From the NCBI RefSeq assembly GCF_015832195.1, contig NC_052018.1, positions 26,378,115 through 26,442,114 on the forward strand: DNA of 64,000 nt, read 5' to 3'. Within the stretch, counting starts at the first letter, position 1; each line of letters starts with the position of its first letter. The DNA comes from Motacilla alba alba (lineage: Eukaryota > Chordata > Aves > Passeriformes > Motacillidae). A program made the translations under genes and the position numbers. The notes under the pieces are model-generated. The model did no database searches, was not told where the DNA came from, and saw only the letters and a list, made by a program, of their open reading frames with translations. Below, in pieces: positions 1-12,000 of this stretch.

Positions 1-276
1 CCCCCATGGATCCCCATGGGCTGCAGGGGCACAGCTGCCTCACCATGGTCTCACCATGGCCTGCAGAGGAATCTTGGCTCTGGCACCTGAAGCATTGTAG
101 CAGGCACAGGCCCTGCAAACCTGCCTTGGCGTTCAGAGACAGAATGCTGAGTCAGGATGACTGGACAAAAGGAGCCCCTCTCTCCTGCTCTCGGACCCTT
201 GCTTATCTCTCTGTAAAGCTATAGGTCACTTTCCTTTAACCCTTACCATTGGACAATTCTCAATCCTCCCTAACCC

Positions 277-284
277 TATATAAA
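277..284 (+). promoter_or_regulatory. TATA box of LTR copy 1
   Basis: TATATAAA follows a run of CCATTGGACAATT (a CCAAT-box-like element on the minus strand) and precedes the AATAAA signal. The equivalent TATATAA is present at 48725-48731 in the second copy, which supports a real U3 promoter. Present activity is unknown. Confidence 0.65.
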
Positions 285-365
285 CCCCTGTTTCTGCCCG
301 GCTCGTTGGAGCCGCTGTCCCTGAGACCCTTCGAGACACCCCGTGGAAGAGCTACGAAGAAGACC

Positions 366-371
366 AATAAA
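366..371 (+). terminator. LTR polyadenylation signal (AATAAA), copy 1
   Basis: AATAAA in the context ACCAATAAAGACATC is preserved in both LTR copies (here and at 48802-48807). It marks the R region. Confidence 0.7.
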
Positions 372-464
372 GACATCGTCTTGGAACCTCACACAGCGCT
401 CTCCTCTCTTTCCTGGTCTTCCGAGTGCCTGCTGCGTGCCCCAGCCAAGCCTAGCAAGCCCAAA

Positions 465-513
465 GAGCTGAAATCACTCATGAGCTGATAATCACTGAGC
501 TGAAATCACTAAA
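465..513 (+). repeat. Three-unit imperfect repeat in U5 of LTR copy 1
   Basis: Three units of 15-17 bp built on GAGCTGAAATCACT follow one another at 465-481, 482-496 and 497-513. The same three-unit block occurs at 48903-48952 in copy 2, so it belongs to the LTR family and did not arise locally. Confidence 0.75.
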
Positions 514-949
514 GGCTTGCTAAGGCATAGGCTAGGGGCACCGCCAGAGCTTGGGCTGATTAGCCCCCCTCAGAGCTATGCTATCCGGCTTTGATGCAGC
601 TCCTGGGTACACCCCGTATCCCAGCCAGCGGCATTAAAGCATCTCCTCCCCCTCCTTCTGCACTGACATTAGTGTCTCCATCTTGTTTTCCCTCACATGT
701 TCCCAAGTCCTCCTCTTCTCTGACTTGGAAAAAAACTGTGTTCCACTTTGTTTTGATTTCCCTCTTAACTATATTATCACAGAGGTGTTACCAGCCTCTC
801 TCATTGGCCCAGCTTTGGCCAGCGGCACGTCCATCTTCAGAGCCACCAGGGATTGGCTCTGCTGGACATGGTGGAAGCTTCCAGCAGCTTCCCCCAGGAG
901 CCGCGTCTGTGGACCTCCCCAACAAAAACCAGGCTATACAAAATCAACA

Positions 950-3900
950 GAACAAGAAAGGAATTTTGTATCTTTTCCAGAGTCTTAGGATATTCAAGCA
1001 TTACAAATTTATTCTACTAACTTTTCTCAGTCACTGCAAGAACTTTCCACCTAATTCTGAAATCTTTGAGATCCTTCGGAATTAGAGCCAAATCCAGATC
1101 CTTTAAACTCAAGCTGAACTAAATTTGCCAGAACATAACTTGTCTTAGGAACAAAAGTTTGCTGCAAAATGAAAAAGGAAAGATTTTCATGGGACACATA
1201 TCAGACAGAATTTCTTTCATAATTATGAACACATGTCTCAAGGGACAATACATATATAAATGCTTTGGTTCAGGTTGAGACCTTGGTAGCTCCAACTATT
1301 TTGGCACTACCTTATCCTATCTTATTGTCAGAGGTTATTCCCATATATGTTTTGCCAGTTTAAATAGTTGGTCTTAAGCTGTCTATAACAGTGTGTTCCT
1401 AGTTAGTCAGCCTTATGTATGTGCAAAATGCACAGTTGACCCTGGCTATTACTATGCTGTAACTTCCTGTGACAGGTCCCATACCTGAAGTTCAAAAATC
1501 TGAATAAAATAAAAAATTTATTTTAAATATCCATGGTTTCTAAAAGCTAGAATATATCTCAAAATAATCCATTAAAATGCATTAAAATTAAAAAATTGTT
1601 TAATGTAACATTCCAAAGCTATAGGAAGCAGTTATTACATGACTAACATGGTAGTGCAGAAAGATAATTAACTTGAAAACCTTAGTTTGCAAAAATTTTG
1701 CTCAGGATTTAGTCAAGAAAGTAAGTTATAATATGAAAAGGTAAAATATCTAAAAACTTTTTTCCTGGTCGTCACAGAAGTTTCAGGGCTACAACCCTGC
1801 TTAAAACACGTTGGTCCAGACTGCAGAAACCACATGTACCTGGCATTTACACGATGAAAAAACAGTACATTACAATTCAAATAAACTACACCAGACCTTT
1901 ATTAACATGGCTGAGACTGATACCAAGCAGAATGTGCAACCCAGTTCTTTGTTCAGTTCAGACGTCAGGAGACCTGCTTCTATTCCTTTCTTGAGACATC
2001 TATGCTTTAAGGAAAATATTTTCAGCCATTCATGATCTATGAGAAACGTCAGAACTATATTTTTGATTTTGCTTACCTGTTTGGATACTGGACAGGGTCA
2101 TACTTGGCAATGCACTAACTAAACTCTCTTCCTTTTCACCTAGAAAACCCAAATAATGTATTTTCTGATAGCCCAAGCTGCTCTTGAACTCTTTCTTTTA
2201 CTAAAAATCCCTATGAATTCTTTTCTTAGTTTACATGAATGTTCTGCATTTACCATATTATAATAAGTAGAAAATATGACAGATTTTGTGGGCAATTGAA
2301 GGAAATAAGCAGAATCTAAACAGGTTCTCATGAAAAATCTGAGGAAAAATACTGTAAACTCTAATATCACACGGGGAATTAATGCTCAATAATTTAACTG
2401 TTCATTTTTATACAAGACACTCGTCTACTTAAATATCAGTCCACCTCTGCTGAGTGGCAAAACTCATTTGTTTCAATAAAAGCAAAAAAACCAGTCAATA
2501 GAGCGTAACAAACAGGGAAAAAAATAACCGAAGGAAAAAAGAACACCAGGACACATGTGATAATGACTCAGCCAATTCAAACCAATTATATCTGGAAGGA
2601 GGTAGTGCAAAGTTTTCTTAAATTAGGTTTTCTATGACAAATTATACATTAAAATTTGTTGCCTTCTACTATTCAAGCTATTGCCTTTCTAAAAGATTCC
2701 CCTCATAAGATTATTAAGAAGGGCCAAAGATTTACTTTAGTTTCTGTATGTTTGCAAATAAAATTTACCTCATGCAGAGACTAAGAATTTGGCTGGAAAA
2801 TTAGAAGCGTCAGACTGTTTGAATAATTAAAAAGAGAGAATTGTACTATAAATTGTTTCCCAGCTCGTGTTAGTTGCTTGAAAAAAAAGAGAAGAAAGCA
2901 AACATAAAGCAATAATTTGTGGGGTGGAGGAGAATTTCTATTTCTCTATGTGCTCTTGAGCTACAGAACAAAAGCTAGTTCATTTTAATCAGAAGACATT
3001 TCTGTTCTAATGCCAAAATCTTGATAGGGCCTTCATTACTGTGACTGCTTCACATATGTGGCCTTAATTTGCCTTCATAATCACATTTAAACAAAAGTAT
3101 GATTCAAAATACACGTTCTTATCAGCTATAAAGTTTGTTACTCACTTTAGATTAACTCAGGGATATGAGGAAGGTGTATGAATTTGACTCATTAGTGTTC
3201 CAAATCATATTTAAAAAAAAAAAGGAGACAATCAGATTCTCATAAAATTTGTTTTATATACAACAAGGAAAGCAGTCTTTAAATAAAAAGGATAATAACT
3301 AAAATTTTTCTGTTGATCAGAAAAGCATTATAAAAGGTAATATTGAAGAAAGGTGCACAACCTCTGAAACTTTAGATGATACACAGATCAGTAAGATAAT
3401 ATTTTTTCATTCATATTTGGAATGCATTAAACTTAATACTTACTTCAGTATGCTTGTAAAGATAAGCAAAGCTTTTTCTCTCCTTAAAGTAAAGATATTA
3501 AACACATTGTTAAGCTAGCTGCATCCTTAATCAGTATTTCAATTATTTCATGTCCAGACATCATTGCCTTCTTCATCAGGCACTCAAAGCTCAAGGTCCA
3601 AAGCATTTAAGATAAATCATACGTCTTTGAACTTTATTATTACAGGATATCAGGTTCTGATATCTTTACCAGAGCAAAAATTAATAAGAGCTGGCTCAGG
3701 TGCTATACATAAATTATTCCTGTGATGAGTTATACAACCAGATTTTCCTTATACTTGTTTTATGAGTGATATCTGCACTGTTACTTCAAAATATTAACTA
3801 TTTACACATTGCTGTAGAGTAGTTAAGCAGAGTAGAATTTTCTAACTATCTCTGCTCTTGTAATATGACAACAATTCTCAGTTTTGTTTGTTTTTTATGA

Positions 3901-4630
3901 GCAAATGAACCCCTAAACTATATTTCTAATTAGAGTATAACAGCTCAGAAGTGAACTACTTCTAGGTTGCTTTAATCCAATAATTTCAATCAAAAAGACA
4001 AAATGGTACTTGCCAACTATAGTTTTTGAACTCTAAGAAAGGAAAAATGCTAGAAAGCTTAAGGAAGGGCTCTGTTCTTTTTACAGCATACCACAACTGC
4101 TGAGATAGTAATTGTGGTTTATTTTTAAAACTGATGAGTTTTTATAAAGATCAGGAATGGTTAAAGAAATTGCTAAAATATTCTGAGTTGTCTGTTAGAG
4201 AAAACATTAGTAATAAGGGCTTTCAATTTATTTGGGAAACAAAGAACTGAAGACAATTACTAAAACTAGAAAAAGAGCCTCCAAATAAATCTAGAAGGCC
4301 ACATTTAATAACAGAATATAATAATATAGAACACCTAGATAAAAGGTTCAGTGGTTATGAAAGTAAAATTAATATATTAGCATAAATTTTACACAGGTAT
4401 TAGATTTGGTGTGATGGGTTCTGAGATATGGTAAAAACTCAAGAATAAAATTAGAGACCTGAAACTGGAAATTAGGGTCACATTTTACTCTTGGATTTAA
4501 ATGCATGACTCATATGTAAAAGCAAACAAATTAAAATATCCCTCTTGGTATTTAAATTGAAGGTATACCTGATATTGCAGCATTGAATAATGGCAGTGTG
4601 AAAGAAAAGAGGAATGAATGACAATTCCTC
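950..4630. other. Unique AT-rich DNA, no gene seen
   Basis: No recognisable exon, repeat or RNA gene. Short A and T runs are frequent. The open frames (up to 76 codons) show no domain and are expected by chance at this base composition. Confidence 0.6.
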
Positions 4631-4723
4631 CTCTTCTCTTCTCTTCTCTTCTCTTCTCTTCTCTTCTCTTCTCTTCTCTTCTCTTCTCTTCTCTTCTCTT
4701 CTCTTCTCTTCTCTTCTCTTCTC
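4631..4723. repeat. (CTCTT)n microsatellite, 18 perfect units plus CTC
   Basis: A perfect pentanucleotide array of 93 bp, all pyrimidine on the plus strand and all purine on the minus strand. The apparent peptides across it (Lys-Arg-Arg-Glu-Glu repeats on minus, Leu-Leu-Phe-Ser-Ser on plus) are artefacts of the repeat. An uninterrupted array this long is likely to vary in length between individuals. Confidence 0.97.
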
Positions 4724-7700
4724 AGTCATTTCAGCATGAAAGAATTAAGCAAAAATACAAATTAACAGGGAATAGGCACAAATATTCTTCAATTAACTTG
4801 TGTGGCACCACCTTTCCAGCTATTTTCACTAATAGTGAAAGGTCTGCAGGTTAATTGCTTTCCACAGCATCATCATAACAATAGTTCTGCCCTACAACTG
4901 TAGGTGTAACCTCTATGTCTGCCTTCCCACTCTTCAGGAACCTCAGGGAAAGTTTTGCTGAACACTTTGGAAGTGAACATTCAAAACTGGGTTTAGAGAA
5001 TAGTGAGTGAATATGGCTGTAACTTTAAGATTACTCATAGATATACTTTTTTTTACAATCTTAGTTAATTCAAACTTTTGTAGCATATCTCAAACTGCTT
5101 AAAGGGGAATAAAGAAAGTTCTGGAATCACGTGCATAATTTGACACATATTGGAAAAGTCCATCTACTGTCCTTAAACAGGCTTAGTAGACCCAATTGCT
5201 GGGCGGTAGATGGAAACAAAAGTGGCTGCAAACATAGTTCCAATACTGAACTAATTTGTGAATGGACATGAAAGATAATGTCAATTAATTGTGCTTTGTT
5301 AAAAGTCCCTCTTGGCTGGGACACTGTAGTGAAAAATTACTTGTGTGAAGGGTTATAACACAGATATGGTGGCATTGTTGTGGGTTTAAATTCAAACAAA
5401 ATGCTTATATCCCACTGATAGAATGCTTAGAAAAATCACCAACAATAAGAAAACCTTTGAAATCGCAATCTTTCGTGCGATGTTTTCTTGTTTCTCAGCT
5501 CCATCATAAAAGGTCAGAAGACAAATTGCACCTTCTCCTGCAGTTAGAGAACACCATTTTCTTCTACTATTGGCCTCAGCATGTCATAAGCTACAGTCTT
5601 GTTTCTGCTGTGTAACTGAATGGCTTCATAAATTACAATTTAGATACAATTCTACTGATGATACAGGTACCAGAAGAAATAGGACTTAACTAAACCCTTT
5701 CTGAAAGTGAGTTACCAGCAATAAAAAAGCATGGGGTGAGGAAAAAATGTCCTTTTTTTTCCTCAGCAAAGGTAGACGTAACTTTTAATACATACCTGAA
5801 CAGATGAGTAAGAAGAATAAAAACTCCTTCCATATCACAGCTCTCCACACATATGGATTGGATAATTGGATAAATCTGCATGTTATATTTTTTAGAAACA
5901 GTTGTTTTCCATTTAATAATGTAGGTAATTTTTAATGCATATTCCTCCTTCTTCCTTCAAAGGATACAGAGCATCTAATTTATTAGGAGATGGAGCATTT
6001 TGTTTAATTTTTTAAAAAATTAATTAATAACATCTGTTGAACTATCTTGTTAAAACCAAATTCCAATTCTAATATTATAATTACAAACCAACATTTCAGC
6101 GTATATCCTGAGTGATTATTTCCATTGCTTAGATGTTTTTATTTTTGGCAAAAAATGTCACAACACAAATGACAGTCTGCTGAAAACAGAGTTTAATTCT
6201 AAAATTGTAATAAGGGAAGCCTGGATTTTTATTTCATTGCACCTCAGTATTAGAACCAAAACATTTCTATTTTGGTTTTTTTTAATGAACACATCTATGC
6301 TGATAAGAGCAGCAAGTCACACCTTTATTCTGTTCACATGGTGAGACGTCCAGATATGTGAATCTAATTTTCTGTATTTTCCTGACTCTAAGCCAACACA
6401 GATATTTGTGGTAATTTCTATAGCCATGCAGCAGAAAAGGAGGAAAAGGGTAAAAGCTACAGCAGAGAAACAAACCATTACCTCAGCTGGAGGAGATATA
6501 GTGCCCTGGTAATGCAGCTAAGCAGTTTCTAGACTGAGTCTGGCCTTTGTCCAGAAACTACAACTAGATTTATGGAAGCAGAATTCAGTTTGAGACTAGC
6601 AAAGGAGTGGGATTTAGTTGAGGGTTAAGATACATAAATTTGTGCTAGGTGCCTACATTCCATTAGATTCAATAAAGATTGGAGTCATGATTTGGTTGAA
6701 CATATGGATGTGCTTAGGGCAATTTGAGATTATATGAGATGTTCAGGATAGCCAAACATGGGTGGCAGAAATGAGGCCCTTTCTGGAGCAGTGGTCACCG
6801 GTCAGATGCCCCAATGGAGTAATGAAGTAGCCTTGAACAGCACCAGATGTTGAGGTTTAGGCAAGAGAATCTCACCCCCAAGCTCCACAGTAAAGAGAGG
6901 CACAGCCATCAATTTCTTTATCTCTTCCTCTGTTGAACTTTCCGTTGCTCCCTCTCGCCTCCTTCCTTTTCTGTGTCAGAAAGACAAATGGTTTCAGATA
7001 TGGCGCTATGCAGACATGGTTGAAGCTCACTTGTGTTCTCTGAATGAGTCAAACAGTTATGTGAGTCTGTGACCCACAGAGGAGTCATGCAATATACTAT
7101 CATCCAGAGTGTGTCTGCAGTATCTGTTTTTGCAGGACAACTACCTGAATGATGTAGGTTGATTTTGACTGGCTGCCAAATACCCACCCAGCTCCTCTAT
7201 AACTTCCCTTTTCAACAGGATAGGAGGAGAAAACAAGCTAGGAAAGCTCCCTTATCAGCTACTGTCATGTTCAAAATAGCCTTGTCTTGGGAAAAATTAA
7301 TTAAATTTATTGTCAATTAAAAAAAATAAAGTGGAGAGGGAAGGTGAGAAACAAAGGAAAAACTCCTCCAAACCACTGCCCTTCCTCCCTCCTTCCCAAG
7401 CTTAGCATCATTCCTCCAGTCTTAACACCTCTTCAGGATTCATTACTGCATCACTTTTAGTCCTGTCACAATTAATTATTTTAGCTGGCATTTTGAAAGA
7501 TTCTCAATATGTCATTGAGAGAAGCAAACACTGTAAGCAGTTTAAATGTCCTGGGCTCTTAAGTGCCTGAGAGTGATTGCACAGACAAACGTAAATAGTT
7601 CTTGAATAGTGAAATTTCAGCAGTCTAGGAAGAGAATAAAAATTTTATTTTCTCTCATGTAATAGCCTGTATTCCAAAGCTATGTCACTCCTTGCAGAAT

Positions 7701-8633
7701 TAAATATATTTCTGTGCCTTTAGAGTCTGCATTTATACAGGATTCTTCAGTGAGTGTTAGTAATTAAACCAAAGTCGTGGCCACTGCAGCTGTCCTTTGG
7801 GTCTCTGATTTAGCTTGCAGATACACAAAGCTGTTTACCAATTTGTAAAAAAGGAACAGTATTTGATTTACTTTGTATAAAAATTTTCTCATAGAGTGCT
7901 TTTGGGCAAAAAGTATCATTTCCTCTCTCCATCTCTAAAAATCTTTTTGCTCAAGCTACCATCCTTCTGGCCATTTTTAGACTGTGTGTATGCAACACGT
8001 GAAGACAATAATCTTTTCCAGGGGAAGACAAACAAGTCAATAGATCTTCAATTAAATATTATCATCTTAAAAACATATAAAGGCTTTGTTTTTTTCAACT
8101 CTTTCTTGTGCCCATCTGATGGTCTCTCATAGCCAGAAAATTTCATCTGCTCCTCCTCATTATTCCTCACCTGAGGTCATGATCTTGTTTTTTGACATGA
8201 TAACCATTTTCACAGCAACAAATTCTGATGGCAAAGGCATATAATAGTTTAGCTTAGAGAAAAGGTATCAGAAACAGCTGAATTTGCAAAAATTGAAAGA
8301 CAGAATTGTTTACAAGTAAATACCTTAATAATAAAAATGTATCAACAAAAGGTTTGTACCTTAACATAAAATGGGATGTACTACTCCAAAATACATTTCA
8401 GCATCAATGAGCTTTTCAGGTTACACACCAATCAAAAGTGTTGCAATTTTTGTAAGTAAATAGTAGTAGAAATTTAAATTCTCTTGAGAATTAATATATT
8501 TATGATAACATTAAATAAAACCCTCAATAAATACTGTTAAAAATGAAAGTATTGTTACATATAACAAAAATGACAAGAGTAATTTATACACTGGTGGCCA
8601 TAGAAATTTTTGATCTTTTACACTTATACTGTA
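4724..8633. other. Unique AT-rich DNA, no gene seen
   Basis: No recognised coding or repeat sequence. A slightly richer block at about 6480-6900 has no identity I can assign and may be a very old repeat. All open frames here are short and without motifs. Confidence 0.55.
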
Positions 8634-8639
8634 CATACA
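8634..8639. repeat. 5' target-site duplication CATACA
   Basis: CATACA directly precedes the TG of the LTR and is repeated exactly at 9013-9018 directly after its CA end. Confidence 0.85.
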
Positions 8640-8800
8640 TGTTGTGATGCACTATATAGGTATTTAGACATGATTCCCCTTCCCCTCAGATGGTGTATCC
8701 CTCAGATAAGGTGATCTGTCCCCTGTAGCCCCTCCCTTTGCCCCTCCTCACTGGTGTCCCCTTGGCTGCGGCCTTCTGTCCCCACCTCCCATTCCGTGGG

Positions 8801-8806
8801 TATAAA
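8801..8806 (+). promoter_or_regulatory. TATA box of the 8640-9012 LTR
   Basis: TATAAA in GGGTATAAATGTCCC lies 74 bp before the polyadenylation signal, as expected for the U3/R junction. Confidence 0.65.
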
Positions 8807-8879
8807 TGTCCCTTGAGTTTGGAGCTCTTCCTCTTTTTCCACCTGGAAGCCCTGCGATGCAAGATGTCCCCTTCCAGCT

Positions 8880-8885
8880 AATAAA
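8880..8885 (+). terminator. Polyadenylation signal of the 8640-9012 LTR
   Basis: AATAAA in GCTAATAAACAGG is correctly placed downstream of the TATA box. Confidence 0.65.
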
Positions 8886-9012
8886 CAGGACATCAGAACC
8901 ACGTGGAGAAAGAGCGCTTCTCGTCCTTTACTTCGTCCATGTAGGATCCGTGCAGGCTTAAATCCCAAGCTAGCTGGGGGGATTTACAGCCCAAAACCCA
9001 CGGGTTCCTTCA

Positions 9013-9018
9013 CATACA
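9013..9018. repeat. 3' target-site duplication CATACA
   Basis: Exact match to 8634-8639; it defines the right edge of the solo LTR. Confidence 0.85.
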
Positions 9019-12000
9019 TTCTCAGTTATGGAAAACACCTTGGTATGTATGCCTATGGAAACCTCTAACACTATACCATTCTTTTATAGTACAATTTCAC
9101 TACAGTAGCTACAGATCTCTGGTGGCTTTTCCAGGTGTAAAACTTGGGAACATGGAACTCTTTCCTGATAAGTGGTTCTGAAATACCACGGAATCAGGTG
9201 TTTTCACAGCATACACAACAACAAAAATATACTCATTTAAAACACTGGAAAATATAGCCATGGTTGTGTTTGTCTTGGATACCATATAATATTGGAATTT
9301 ACAGGAATTGAAGAACTGGTTAGACTGTTGCAGCTACTGTTTTAAAGGAGTAGCAACCAAGTTTCTATTGTAATCTGACACAAAAGCTCTGCTTAATCAA
9401 TGACCAATTCAAGCACAGTGGCTTATCAAACTGGAATAATAAACGATATTGTGGTTTTATATTCAGTGCCTAAGAAGTGATTCAGGAGGCAATTCTTTGC
9501 TTATCAAAACACACACCACATTATACAAAATATTGATTGACTCTCTGAACTAAATTAAGGAATAGCTGAATCAATCAGGATGATACACAAGTTACTGCCT
9601 TTCTAGCAGAGAAGGCATGCTGAGCATCAAAATACAAAAAAAAAAGTTCTGCCATCTAATAATAAGTGTGGGGTGAGATTGTGTCATGAGGGAGAACATC
9701 TGGGGTAGCATTTTTACTATTTTCACAGTCATCAGAGCCTTTTTGTGTCATTCGCAACAATCAGCACTTGCTGAGGTGCCCCCCTCCTAAGGGACATCTC
9801 AGGACATCTCTTCAGTCCTCCTTCCTGCATTCAGGACTTCCAAAGTGATGCTGCTGTGCCAAGAAGAACTGCATCACTTGGTTAAGCTGCACTGTATAAT
9901 CTCTCTCTTTGAATTACTCTGTCGCTCTTCAGGTGACTATAGAGGAGGCCAGGGAAAGAGTGTACCCAGGCAGGTGCCTGTCTTGCAAGTTACCATCAGT
10001 CCCTGACCCAAGCTGGCAAAGCCAGGAATGCCAGGAAGGTCAGGACATTTCTGTATTGGTGTAGTGAGTTCCCGATTTAATGAAAATCCTTGAATTTTGT
10101 GAACTGAGTTGAGGGGGGAAATGTAATAATAATGAATTGCAAGCACTTATTCAACTGACAATGGCAGCTTAATTTCAATTATTTATAACACTTCATAATA
10201 TACTAATGAATGTTCTTTAGTAGCATGTCTTGAAAATGTAATGAAGTCTTAGTAAAATAAAACCTCATTAAAGCATTCAGCTTTTAATTCTGTATTGACA
10301 AAAGGAAAACATAATCTGTTTTTTATGACAATGTGTTTCTCATATCTCTTCTATAGTATTTGTCTGTTTCAATTATTTATCAGCATTGTTTCTGACTTTT
10401 CTGAGTTTTAAGTGTATTATATTTCCCTTATTTCAAAATAAATTAACACCTTATTTTTTATTGTGCCTATCAAAATCTCTTGATCTGAAGATTAAAAAGA
10501 AGAATTTATAATACCTTGAAATTAACTTCTGTCCCTTCTTTATGTCTGCTATGGCTGCCAGTTTCATTACACTTTTCTTGAATTGACAATGAAAGAAAAA
10601 ACTAGCATAGACACAAATAGCTACACAGAGGAATGTGGAGTTAGAATTAACTTTATATAGGCGTCACAAATCTAATTTCATATTCTATTTAAAATTTCTA
10701 ATGTTGAATGCATTTCAAAAGCATTATGCCAGCAATCCTACAGTTTGAATGTTCAAGTCAGGATTTACGCTGCGTTGCCCTGCCTCAGAGCACTGTCTTA
10801 ATTTTCTAACTGTTTGCTGGGTGCCAGGATATAATCTTGGAAGAGTTGTATAATCAATTCTTAAGAAAAAGAAGTTCTTTAGGGTGCCACCCTAAAAAAC
10901 TTTAATGCAAACATGGAGCAGCTAAATTCAGCAAATAGTGAGGATTAAACAGAGTGTTCTGCTTCCCTTTATCATAGCTTAGATTCTTTCTTCTATCAAG
11001 ATCCATGACCTGAGGGTACTTATCTATACCTGTTTTTTTGGAGGACAAGTTCAGACATTATTTAATTCTTTAAAGCAAGCAAACAACTGAGGTAAGAGGT
11101 AAGACAGTGCCTAGACGTTCACAATGCTGAAAGTCTGTTCACAGTGAACTATGGTAATCCTTTATGAGTTGGCTATCAGTTTGTAAGAAATACTATCCAA
11201 TGATATGAAGTCCTACAAGAAGAACATTAAGCACCTTCCATTATATAAGACCATTTTGTCAACCTCTTTTTCTCTCATATGTGCAAAAAAGCATTCCCTA
11301 TCAATACCTCTGAATGTTTATGCTGTTAGTAGGATAACAAAAACGGAAAAATCGCATTATGTTGAGAATGCCTGTTGGAGAACCGATACAAAAGGCTGCA
11401 TAGAAAGATACACAGACTAGATAGACTCCTCAGGGGGTGTAGGGCCATCCTCTTCCTTTGAACTGTGCCAATGTACTGCAGCCAAACCTCATGCCTATTA
11501 CCTTTTCTATCAGCTATTTGTGCACTTTCTTATCACTCTGCCATCAATTAAGAATAAAAGCAATAAGGCTCTTCCGACTCCTTTGTCTGAGTACTACAGG
11601 CTAGTCTCAAATCTTAGAGTAGGAAAATAAGATGCAATGTAGAGCCTTGGTATTACACAGAAACATATTTAAAAAGTCTTTTTTGTACTTTTTGTATAGG
11701 TAAAGGTTTTTTTTGTGTAAAAGCTACCTTGTATGCGCTGTCAATAATCATGTTATTTATATCATCCCAACAACAAATGAAGAAGTTTTTGCCTGCTTGA
11801 GAAATTGTAATATAACTATAGATTCTATGTCTTCAAGATAATGTATAATCAGTCAATGTAATATTCTCAAATTGTTTAGTAAATGCACAAAGATAGATCA
11901 GACATTTGATGATACTGAAAGCTCAGCAGTGGGTAAAATTGATTGAATGCACTTTGAGCATGAATAAAAGAGTTTATGATTTATTGACTCTTTGTAAATT

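Larger units (their letters stand above)
96..638 (+). mobile_element. Nested solo LTR, copy 1 (ERV, class I-like by short duplication)
   Basis: The LTR runs from TGTAGCAGG to GGCATTAAA. It carries a TATA box (TATATAAA, 277-284) and a polyadenylation signal (AATAAA, 366-371) about 85 bp downstream, which fits a U3-R-U5 order on the plus strand. A paralogous copy of nearly equal length lies at 48534-49078 and ends in TACA, so the TAAA here is probably a mutated TACA matching the TGTA start. GCAT flanks both sides (92-95 and 639-642), and AAGCAT matches if the LTR is taken to end at 636. The target-site duplication is therefore 4 to 6 bp. The flanks join into one older repeat. There is no internal retroviral sequence, so this is a solo LTR left by LTR-LTR recombination. 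It encodes no protein. Confidence 0.85.
1..949 (+). mobile_element. Avian LTR-like interspersed repeat, split by a nested LTR
   Basis: Seen: the outer parts (1-95 and 639-949) read as one continuous repeat if the inner LTR is removed. The left part holds repeated CACCATGG motifs. The right part continues with CTCCTCCCCCTCCTTCTGCA and a later stretch around GGCCAGCGGCACGTCCATC. It ends near 949 in ...ATCAACA. Known: I recognise this from memory as a common avian interspersed sequence, probably from an endogenous retrovirus, but I cannot give its Repbase name. The 5' end lies outside the window, so its own target-site duplication cannot be tested. The reading frames across it (for example 591-1085) show no retroviral protein and are not genes. 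Confidence 0.72.
8640..9012 (+). mobile_element. Solo LTR of an avian ERV, 6-bp duplication (class II / ERVK-like)
   Basis: The element starts TGTTGTGATGCAC and ends GGGTTCCTTCA, giving TG...CA termini over 373 bp. It contains a TATA box (TATAAA, 8801-8806) and a polyadenylation signal (AATAAA, 8880-8885) about 80 bp downstream, so it is in plus orientation. CATACA flanks it on both sides. A 6-bp duplication is usual for class II (betaretrovirus-like, ERVK) and alpharetroviral integrases; the class call is inferred from this alone. The interior is G+C-richer than the flanks. No gag, pol or env sequence is attached, so it is a solo LTR. An 88-codon minus-strand frame across it (8702-8968) is a shadow. 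Confidence 0.88.

Noticed and set aside
591..1085. 164-codon plus-strand open frame
   Set aside because: It begins in the end of a nested LTR, crosses into the older host repeat and runs into AT-rich flank; no viral or cellular domain is visible.
4478..4854. Frames with Arg-Arg-Glu-Glu-Lys or Leu-Leu-Phe-Ser-Ser repeats
   Set aside because: They are translations of the (CTCTT)n microsatellite.
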